DNA from: Paenibacillus sp. FSL H3-0469 | GTDB lineage: Bacteria; Bacillota; Bacilli; Paenibacillales; Paenibacillaceae | Direction of reading: 5' to 3' | Assembly: GCF_038051945.1 (NCBI RefSeq) | Contig: NZ_CP150302.1 | Coordinates: 3,100,001-3,164,000 of the forward strand | Length of the DNA stretch: 64,000 nt | Shown here: piece after piece, positions 57,616 to 64,000 of the stretch | How positions within the stretch are numbered: the stretch's first letter is position 1 | How the letters are laid out: each line of letters opens with the position of its first letter | Translations under genes and position numbers: made by a program | Notes under the pieces: model-generated | What the model saw: the letters and a program-made list of their open reading frames with translations, nothing else | Databases searched by the model: none | Told to the model about the DNA's origin: nothing

Positions 57616-59472
57616 TCAAAATCTATACAATCCGCGATCCTCCTGCTCCCGAATCCAGACCTGCATGAAGCCGGGCTCCCGGTTATCCCACGAGTAATAG
57701 GGGATGAACCTGAGCGGCCTGCCATCTTCATCCCGGCTATGCAGCACCGTTACCCCGCCCAGCAGCTCCGGCAGGTGCTCCACCCGGAACTTAGCCCCGG
57801 CCGGAATGGAGAAGGTATCATAGGAACGCCCGGGGTGATCCGTCTGCTCCAGGCAATAGACCACCGGTCCCCGCTGAACGGCGACCCGGCCCCGGTCTGC
57901 CTCGACCTCCGGCTTGGCCCGCACCCGGTTCACAGACATCTCCAGCTCAAGCACTACAGTATCTCCCGGCGACCAGGTGCGGTTCAGCACAAGATAGCCT
58001 TGGTCGATGCACTCTTCCGCCCGGGCGGTATCGGCGGTACCCTCGCCTCCTGCCTTCACCTCCAGCCGGTATCCCCTGCACCAACCCGGCACACGCAGCC
58101 GGATACTGAACCGGGCATTTGCGGCAGGATTCACTTCAAGCACCATCCGGCCCTGCCAGGGATACCGGGTGCTTAGCTTCAGCCTGACGCCCAGCCCGCT
58201 GGCAAGCACAAGCTCCGCTTCGCTGTTCATATATTGATTCACCGCCAGGCCATCTTCTGTTACAGCATAGGCGTATTGGCCCAGGGAAGGCAGAAAGCGG
58301 GCCAGATTGGTCGGACAGCAGGAGGTTTCGAACCAGGGCACACGATGATGCCCGCCCTGGGAAGCCAGCGGATTCTCATAGAAATACTGATCCCCGGACA
58401 GGGAGATGCCCGACAAAGCGCCATTATACATTTCACGTTCTACGACATCGGCATATTTGCCGTCCCCGAACGTCAGATTCATCCGGTGATTCCAGAACAC
58501 CATGGCAATAGCGGCGCAGGTCTCGCAATAGGCTGTCTCATTGGGCAGGTCATAATCGGAGGTGAAGCCTTCATTGTGCCTGGACGGCCCGATGCCGCCC
58601 GTTACGTACATATTGCGCTCCACCGTATGTGTCCAGACCCGGTGCAGAGCCTCCGCATAGGCGGAATCGCCGGAAGCATGGACAATATCCGCCATGGCCG
58701 TATACAGATATACCGCCCGGACGGCATGGCCGGTGACCTGCTTAATCTCGCGGACGGGAACATCGTCCTGGCAATAGGCCGGTCCCCACTCCGGGTTGTC
58801 CCAGATCGCGCCCGAGCCGTGCCCATGGCCGCGCTCCTCCAGCAGCCATAAGGCCAGCTTCCAGTAGCGCTCGGTCTGTGTGGCGCGGTACAGCTTCACC
58901 AGCGCCAGCTCGATCTCCTCATGCCCTTCCACCCAGTGCCGCTTGCCGGGGCCGAACACCCCGTCAACATGATCGGCCAGACGGCAGGCCACCTCCAGCA
59001 GCGCACGCTTGCCGGTGGCTTCATAGTAGGCAACTGCCGCTTCGATCAGATGGCCGCCGTTGTACATCTCGTGCTTCTCCATGTCCGTCCACTTGCCCTG
59101 CGGATTCTCCAGGGTAAAGTAAGCACATAGATAGCCGTCTTCTTCCTGCGCAGCCGAGATGAGCCCGATGATCCGGTCCGCCTCAGCCTCCAGCGCCGCA
59201 TCCCGCTCTGACATCAGCGCATAGGCAACACCTTCAAGCACCTTGTAGACATCTGAGTCATTATAGTATTTGCCTTCGTAATGCCCTTCCAGCAGTCCTG
59301 CGGCTTTGGCGAAGTTCCTGATGCGGCCGGTCTCCTCACACTTGGACAGGCAGTCCGGCAGTGTGGTCTGCCGGAGCACCTTCAGGCGCGGCAGCCAGAA
59401 CTGATCATCTATGGTGACTCTAGTAAAAGACACGCCCTGCCAGGCATGAATCCTTGCTTGTTGCTCAGCCAT
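57616..59472 (-). CDS. Glycoside hydrolase family 127 (DUF1680), beta-L-arabinofuranosidase-like
   Basis: 618 residues: N-terminal (alpha/alpha)6 barrel and C-terminal beta-sandwich. Family hallmarks include ETCAAIAMVFWNHRM (~residue 318, catalytic Glu region) and SCCPTNLARFLPSLGQYAY (~400), holding the zinc-bound nucleophile Cys, and the VERNMYVTGGIG loop. It removes terminal beta-L-arabinofuranose from oligosaccharides. No signal peptide. ATG 59472 follows AGGAGG. Next to transporter genes on the same strand. Confidence 0.92.
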   Translation of the reverse strand: MAEQQARIHAWQGVSFTRVTIDDQFWLPRLKVLRQTTLPDCLSKCEETGRIRNFAKAAGLLEGHYEGKYYNDSDVYKVLEGVAYALMSERDAALEAEADRIIGLISAAQEEDGYLCAYFTLENPQGKWTDMEKHEMYNGGHLIEAAVAYYEATGKRALLEVACRLADHVDGVFGPGKRHWVEGHEEIELALVKLYRATQTERYWKLALWLLEERGHGHGSGAIWDNPEWGPAYCQDDVPVREIKQVTGHAVRAVYLYTAMADIVHASGDSAYAEALHRVWTHTVERNMYVTGGIGPSRHNEGFTSDYDLPNETAYCETCAAIAMVFWNHRMNLTFGDGKYADVVEREMYNGALSGISLSGDQYFYENPLASQGGHHRVPWFETSCCPTNLARFLPSLGQYAYAVTEDGLAVNQYMNSEAELVLASGLGVRLKLSTRYPWQGRMVLEVNPAANARFSIRLRVPGWCRGYRLEVKAGGEGTADTARAEECIDQGYLVLNRTWSPGDTVVLELEMSVNRVRAKPEVEADRGRVAVQRGPVVYCLEQTDHPGRSYDTFSIPAGAKFRVEHLPELLGGVTVLHSRDEDGRPLRFIPYYSWDNREPGFMQVWIREQEDRGLYRF

Positions 59473-59490
59473 TTCCGTTCCCCGCCTCCT

Positions 59491-60321
59491 TTATCCTTTT
59501 AGTCCCGTTAAAGTGATGCCCTCCAGGAAATAACGCTGTCCGGCCAGAAACACAATGACACAGGGCAGAACGACGGTCGCCGAGGCCGCCATCAGCAGAT
59601 CCCACTGCGCGGTATAGGTGCCCTGGAACATTTGCAGGCCCAGCGCGAGGGTGAACCATTTGTCGCTTTTGAGATAGATCAGCGGGCCCATGAAGTCATT
59701 CCACGACGCCAGAAAGCTGAACAGGGCCACCACGATAATCGCCGAACGGCTCAAAGGAAAAATAATCCGGGTATAGATCTGCCAATAATTCGCCCCGTCT
59801 ACATAGGCAGCTTCATCGAAATCACGCGGAATGCTCAGATAGAATTGCCGGAGGAGGAAGATGTTGAAGATTCCCCCGCCGAAGTAAGCGGGCACAATCA
59901 GCGGATACAGCGTATCGTAGAATCCGATCGCCTGCCAGCCGAGAAAGCTCGGGATCATCGTGACGGCCGCCGGCAGCATCATGCTGGTCATCAGGACCGC
60001 GAACACCGCATCCCTGCCCTTCCACGGAATCCGCGAGAACCCGAAGGCTCCAATGCTGCTCGTGATTACGGTCCCAACCAGTACAGTAACCACGATAATC
60101 AGAGTGTTCTTGAAGAAGATATCAAACGGCAGCACCGTAAGCGCCTTATGGAAATTGCCCCATTGAAACGGCTTCGGTATCCATTCGGGGGGCATGGTGA
60201 ATATCTGTGATAAATTCATCAGCGAGCTGCGGATCAGCCAGACAAACGGAATGATGAACATACCGGAGATCAGGATCAGTGCCCCGTAGCCTGCGGTAAG
60301 TGAAAGCTTCGATGGCCTCAA
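59491..60321 (-). CDS. Sugar ABC transporter permease (MalG-type)
   Basis: 276 residues, about six membrane segments, CUT1 family. The EAA loop is DEAAYVDGANYWQIYTRIIFPL (~residue 185). TTG 60321 overlaps the upstream permease stop as TTGA, so the two are coupled; a longer frame to 60462 would overlap that gene heavily. Probably imports the oligosaccharide used by GH43 and GH127. Confidence 0.93.
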   Translation of the reverse strand: MRPSKLSLTAGYGALILISGMFIIPFVWLIRSSLMNLSQIFTMPPEWIPKPFQWGNFHKALTVLPFDIFFKNTLIIVVTVLVGTVITSSIGAFGFSRIPWKGRDAVFAVLMTSMMLPAAVTMIPSFLGWQAIGFYDTLYPLIVPAYFGGGIFNIFLLRQFYLSIPRDFDEAAYVDGANYWQIYTRIIFPLSRSAIIVVALFSFLASWNDFMGPLIYLKSDKWFTLALGLQMFQGTYTAQWDLLMAASATVVLPCVIVFLAGQRYFLEGITLTGLKG

Positions 60322-61205
60322 GCCCGGTCCCCCCCTTCGTAATACACCCATGACTTCGAGGTTCGGAAGACGATGAAGGTGAAGAACAGAATAATGACGA
60401 ACAAGATCCAGGCCAGCGCGGACGCATAGCCCATTTCGGCATCCCGGAAGCCCGTTCTCCACAGATAAAAGACATAGAAGAGACTCTGGTTATTCGGTCC
60501 GCCTTGCGTCAGAATATAAGCTTCATTGAACACCTGAAAGGACCCGATAATGGTCATGATGGTATTGAAAAAGATCGTGGGGGTGACCATCGGCACCGTC
60601 ACATGGCTCAGCTTGCGGAACCAGCCGCCCCCGTCCACCTCAATCGCTTCGTAATACTGCCGGGGGATGCCGGAAAGTCCGGCGAGGAAAATAATCACCG
60701 TGCTGCCGATTCCCCATAGCGTGGTAAGTACGACCGAGGGGATAACGCTGCCTTCCCCGTACAGCCAGTTGCTGGTTGGCAGATGTAAGCGGCTCAGCAG
60801 CGAATTGATGAGGCCAAGATCGGGGTTCAGCAGCCACATCCAGATCATGGCCGAGGCCACCGCCGGAACAATGCTCGGCAGGTAGATAATCGTACGGAAG
60901 ATAGCCCTTCCCTTCACATTGAGATTCAGCAGCAGCGCGATCCCGAAGGAGAGGAGAATTACCGCAGGCACACGCAGCACGACGAAATAGAAGGTTATCC
61001 CCAGTGATTTATAGAACAGCTCATCCTCACCTGAGAACAGCCGCATATAATTATCCAGACCGGTGAAAGCGGTCTGCTCTTTGAACACATTATAGTTGGT
61101 CAGGCTAAGCACCAGGCTTGCGATCATTGGACCCAGCGTGAAGATGGCAAACCCGAGGATGGCGGGGGCCGTGAACAGCAGCCCGTAGAACATTCCTTTT
61201 CGCAT
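60318..61205 (-). CDS. Sugar ABC transporter permease (MalF-type)
   Basis: 295 residues, six membrane segments, CUT1 family. EAA loop YEAIEVDGGGWFRKLSHVTVP (~residue 190). ATG 61205 with a GGAGG site, 13 bases after the binding-protein gene. The ATPase is not in the operon; such importers usually share a common MsmX-like ATPase. Confidence 0.94.
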   Translation of the reverse strand: MRKGMFYGLLFTAPAILGFAIFTLGPMIASLVLSLTNYNVFKEQTAFTGLDNYMRLFSGEDELFYKSLGITFYFVVLRVPAVILLSFGIALLLNLNVKGRAIFRTIIYLPSIVPAVASAMIWMWLLNPDLGLINSLLSRLHLPTSNWLYGEGSVIPSVVLTTLWGIGSTVIIFLAGLSGIPRQYYEAIEVDGGGWFRKLSHVTVPMVTPTIFFNTIMTIIGSFQVFNEAYILTQGGPNNQSLFYVFYLWRTGFRDAEMGYASALAWILFVIILFFTFIVFRTSKSWVYYEGGDRA

Positions 61206-61218
61206 ACTGGCCTCCAGT

Positions 61219-62622
61219 CTATTCCTTGATATCGCGGCGTCCCTTAATCTGGGCCTGGACCTTTGCCGCGATGGAGTCCATCGCTTCCTGGGCCGTCTGC
61301 TGGCCGAGCCACACCTTATCCAGCGCCGGGTTGACCAGGTCCATAATATTGTTGAAATTCTTCACATAGCCGGTCGGGGTCTGATGCCCTTTGGTCAGAA
61401 TCACATCGACAACGGCTTCCTTATAGCCGGACGGTCTGGCGTCCAGATTCTCCGTCCATTTGGCCAACAGCGCAGGATCGGTATACCAGTCCTTGGGAGA
61501 CGGCATCCAGGTTCCGGCGGTAAGCATGTCAATGGATGCTTCAGGGTCAAGCAGCGCCTTCAGCAGCTCCCAGGCCTCCTGGGGATGCTTGGAGGATTTG
61601 AAGATGGAGAACATGCCGCAGACCACCGTGGTAACCGGCTCTTTCATCACCGGCATGACCCCGACATTGAAATTGAACTTGGATTGGGCGAGGCCTGCAC
61701 TTGCCCATTGCCCATCGACCGTCATCGCTACCTTTTTGGTCTGGAGCGCCACATTGGTCGCCGGAATGTTCTTGGACTGTACTGGTGAAGGGGATACATG
61801 ATGCACATTCATCAGATCGGATATTTTCTGGAGCGCCTCCACCGCCTCCGGCTGGTTCAGCCCGAAGGTTTTGCCGTCTGCAGAGATGAAATCCCCGCCA
61901 TTGGAATAGATGAAGTTGCTGTACACCCCCCACCAGGTGGAGATGTTTGCTCCATATTGCTTGATTTTTTTGGGATCGAAGTCCGGGTCTGCCGCTGTTT
62001 TTCCATTGGTATCCATCGTCAGCTTCTTGGCTACCTCCACGAATTCATCCCAGGTCCAGGCATCCGCCACATTCGACGGAGGAGGTTCAATGCCGGCGTC
62101 CTTGAAGATATCCTCATTGTAGAACAAGGCGAAGGATTCCGGTCCGGGGCCGATTCCGATCACATTGCCCGGCTCCAGGGAATAGGTAATATTGGGAACC
62201 AGCGTATCGGGACTAATCTCGGTATCCGTATCCAGGAATTCCTGAAGATTATAGAATTTGCCCTGCTCCGCCATTGGAAAAGCAATAGTGCCCGATTCCA
62301 TCATGGCAATGTCCGGAACATCATTCCCGGCGACCATAGTCGTCAGCTTGGTATCATAATCAGCGGCAATATGCTGAAGCTCGACCTTAACGTTCGGATG
62401 CTTAGCCTCGAAATTTTGAATCGCTTTTTTATAAGGAGCCACTTCCTCCGGTGAGCCCCAGACCGTCATCCGCAGCTTAATATTCTCCTTCGATCCGGAA
62501 TTTCCGGAAGACGCGGATGTGTCAGGGCTTGGTGTACCCGAGTTCGAGCACGCAGACAGCACAGCAGCAAGCATCAGAACCAGAGCCAATGTGATGAAGA
62601 CTGATTTCCTGGGTTGCGACAT
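61219..62622 (-). CDS. Extracellular sugar-binding lipoprotein
   Basis: 467 residues. Signal peptide with lipobox LSAC (lipidated Cys ~25), Ser/Gly linker, then a family-1 solute-binding domain (LRMTVWGSPEEVAPYKKAIQNFEAKHPNVKV). First gene of the transporter unit. A CRE-like catabolite site and a TATAAT box lie upstream (62686-62712). Ligand probably an arabino-oligosaccharide, inferred from the neighbouring hydrolases. Confidence 0.94.
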   Translation of the reverse strand: MSQPRKSVFITLALVLMLAAVLSACSNSGTPSPDTSASSGNSGSKENIKLRMTVWGSPEEVAPYKKAIQNFEAKHPNVKVELQHIAADYDTKLTTMVAGNDVPDIAMMESGTIAFPMAEQGKFYNLQEFLDTDTEISPDTLVPNITYSLEPGNVIGIGPGPESFALFYNEDIFKDAGIEPPPSNVADAWTWDEFVEVAKKLTMDTNGKTAADPDFDPKKIKQYGANISTWWGVYSNFIYSNGGDFISADGKTFGLNQPEAVEALQKISDLMNVHHVSPSPVQSKNIPATNVALQTKKVAMTVDGQWASAGLAQSKFNFNVGVMPVMKEPVTTVVCGMFSIFKSSKHPQEAWELLKALLDPEASIDMLTAGTWMPSPKDWYTDPALLAKWTENLDARPSGYKEAVVDVILTKGHQTPTGYVKNFNNIMDLVNPALDKVWLGQQTAQEAMDSIAAKVQAQIKGRRDIKE

Positions 62623-62685
62623 ATTCGGAAGCCCCTCTCGATTTCTAAGTTCAACGGGTTCATAGCTGCAGTCTATGATGCCTTT

Positions 62686-62712
62686 ATTATAAAATATAAG
62701 ATAGCGCTTACA
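62686..62712 (-). promoter_or_regulatory. Promoter -10 with overlapping CRE-like site
   Basis: Minus-strand TATAAT at 62686-62691. TGTAAGCGCTATCT at 62699-62712 fits the catabolite-responsive element TGWNANCGNTNWCA except for the last base, and lies where the -35 would be, so CcpA binding should block transcription. Confidence 0.6.
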
Positions 62713-62750
62713 TAACCCTAATCTCTTTGGATTGGTGGACCAGGATTGGC

Positions 62751-64000
62751 TTATAGCGGCAAAGTAATCACTACCTTCGTGCCTGTTCCCGGAGTTGAGA
62801 AGATAGCTATCCCGTACTCGCCGCCGTAGGTCATCTGAATGCGGTCAATAGTATTTTTGATGCCCACAGAGGACGATTTCTCATACAGAATTGTGTGTAC
62901 CGTCTCCGCACTCATGCCCCGGCCGTTGTCGGCCACCTCATAATGCCGGGTTCTGCCGTCAATCCAGCCGCGGATTCCAATGAGTCCGCCAGAGCCGGTC
63001 TGATCGAAGCCGTGAAGAATCGCATTCTCCACAAAGGGCTGGAACAGCAGTCTCGGCACATCGTACGCCAATAACTGCGGGTCCATATCATACTCCACGG
63101 TGAACTTGTCCTCGAAGCGGATCGACATAATATAGAAGTAATTACTCATCCAGCTCATCTCTTCGGACAACGGTACGGCGTCCCATGTCTTCCGGGAGGT
63201 ATAATGCAGCATGTTGGACAGGCAGACAAGCATCCTGCTAAGCTCCTGCTGATCATTCTCAATTGCTGTCCAGTTCATCACATTCAGCGTATTGTACAGG
63301 AAGTGCGGATGCATCTGCATGTTCAGCGCCTGGATCTCGGCCTCCTTCTCCTTCAGCTTGATCTCGTAATTCTCCGTCACCAGCAGGTGAATCCGGTCAT
63401 TCATCCGGTTGAAGCGCTGCGTCAGCACGCCGAACTCGTCATGGCTTACCACATCCACGCGGGTCTGGAAATCGCCCTCGCCCACCGATCTCATCGCGCT
63501 AAGCAGCCGCTTGATGGGCTTAGTGATTTTACCCGCAATGAAGTAAGCGAAGATCAGGGCCACAATCCCCATCACCACGGCCAGTACGGTAATAGACGTC
63601 CGGATCACCGGCACCAGGCTGCTCACCAGCCCTGCCTCCGGTATCCACACCACAGACATCCAGCCGGTCACCTCCGATCGGTCGTAGCAGACGATTACCG
63701 CTTCGCCGTCCAGCTTCATTCGCCGTGCCCCGCTGTTCTCCTGCTGCAGCTTGTCCAGCCCTGCTTCCTTATAGATCTGTGCAACCTGACCCGGCTCACT
63801 GCTGGCGACCACCCTGTCCTGCGGATCAAGCACCATGTAGCGCGAGTTCCCCGGAAGGCTGTCTGCATACAAGGATTTAAGCACCTCGGATTTGAAGCTT
63901 ATGGCAAGTACGGGGCGTTCCACTCCGGCATCCATTTTGGCAAGCTTCGTATTGCTGAGATAGGTGAAATCCAGCAGGCGTGTAGCCGAGAAGAGATAAC
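62751..64000 (-). CDS. YesM-like sensor histidine kinase (partial, N-terminus off the right edge)
   Basis: At least 416 residues visible; the frame is open at the right edge. An outer sensor part is followed by a membrane segment (ITVLAVVMGIVALIFAYFIAG), a HAMP domain, the His_kinase motif MHPHFLYNTLNVMNW (phosphorylated His), and an ATPase domain with NAILHGFDQ (N box) and VADNGRGMS (G1 box). Such kinases control adjacent sugar importers through an AraC-type response regulator, not in this window. It lies directly upstream of the binding-protein gene. Confidence 0.93.
   Translation of the reverse strand, partial: YLFSATRLLDFTYLSNTKLAKMDAGVERPVLAISFKSEVLKSLYADSLPGNSRYMVLDPQDRVVASSEPGQVAQIYKEAGLDKLQQENSGARRMKLDGEAVIVCYDRSEVTGWMSVVWIPEAGLVSSLVPVIRTSITVLAVVMGIVALIFAYFIAGKITKPIKRLLSAMRSVGEGDFQTRVDVVSHDEFGVLTQRFNRMNDRIHLLVTENYEIKLKEKEAEIQALNMQMHPHFLYNTLNVMNWTAIENDQQELSRMLVCLSNMLHYTSRKTWDAVPLSEEMSWMSNYFYIMSIRFEDKFTVEYDMDPQLLAYDVPRLLFQPFVENAILHGFDQTGSGGLIGIRGWIDGRTRHYEVADNGRGMSAETVHTILYEKSSSVGIKNTIDRIQMTYGGEYGIAIFSTPGTGTKVVITLPL

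Overview
The window is chromosomal DNA from an endospore-forming, menaquinone-respiring Firmicute, most likely a Paenibacillus. The evidence is an alpha/beta small acid-soluble spore protein with a SigG-type promoter, a YlbJ-type sporulation membrane protein, SAM-I and T-box leaders, Bacillus-like YutI/YutJ/YuzB/YutD/LipA/LytH/YycC proteins, futalosine-type menaquinone synthesis (MqnE), frequent GTG/TTG starts behind strong Shine-Dalgarno sequences, and a moderately high GC content. Species assignment is inference. No rRNA, tRNA, CRISPR array or intact insertion sequence was seen.

Layout. Positions 1-3.6 kb hold an IscA-like Fe-S protein (cut by the left edge), mqnE, and the yutJ-yuzB-yutI neighbourhood. 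3.8-6.7 kb is the metNIQ methionine importer behind a SAM-I riboswitch. 6.7-10.8 kb is a HEPN protein, a UbiD-type decarboxylase, heme A synthase and a thioredoxin. 10.8-20.2 kb is envelope biology: a MurJ/SpoVB-type flippase, a DUF456 protein, a HAD phosphatase, two tandem paralogous penicillin-binding proteins, a membrane-anchored transglutaminase-like protein and a small membrane protein. 20.4-24.9 kb holds an MFS carrier, a Toprim protein, SCO and CtaB for cytochrome oxidase assembly, and a YfhP-like membrane protein. 25.3-35.4 kb is housekeeping and sporulation: trpS with a T-box, an aldose epimerase, a SASP, PepF, YycC, DUF2225, truncated haemoglobin, a newly noticed 31-residue membrane peptide gene, YlbJ and NAD kinase. 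35.6-42.2 kb holds a copper-amine-oxidase-like 'stalk' protein, an S41 protease, YutD with an unusual Asn/Gln/Lys/Asp tail, LipA and LytH. 42.2-45.9 kb is a GH13 amylase, a LacI regulator and an esterase. 56.3-64 kb is an arabinose-polymer locus: GH43, GH127, a three-part sugar ABC importer and a YesM-like sensor kinase cut by the right edge.

The most unusual region is 46.1-55.5 kb. Two paralogous beta-rich proteins with matching ends are transcribed divergently from a protein built of eleven nearly identical 27-residue Thr/Ser-rich repeats. Three large glycosyltransferase-2/TPR proteins follow. The arrangement suggests a dedicated glycosylated surface (possibly spore-surface) fibre system: repeat protein as acceptor, three glycosyltransferases as decorators, and the paired small proteins as partners. 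This is inference from gene content. The repeat array has a recently duplicated four-unit block, and the middle glycosyltransferase carries its own 20-residue tandem repeat.

Intergenic DNA also carries foldback elements (two copies of one family, with compensatory stem changes), a 52-bp hairpin-containing tandem repeat, a LacI-type operator on an antisense promoter, and nested palindromes ahead of the GH43 gene.
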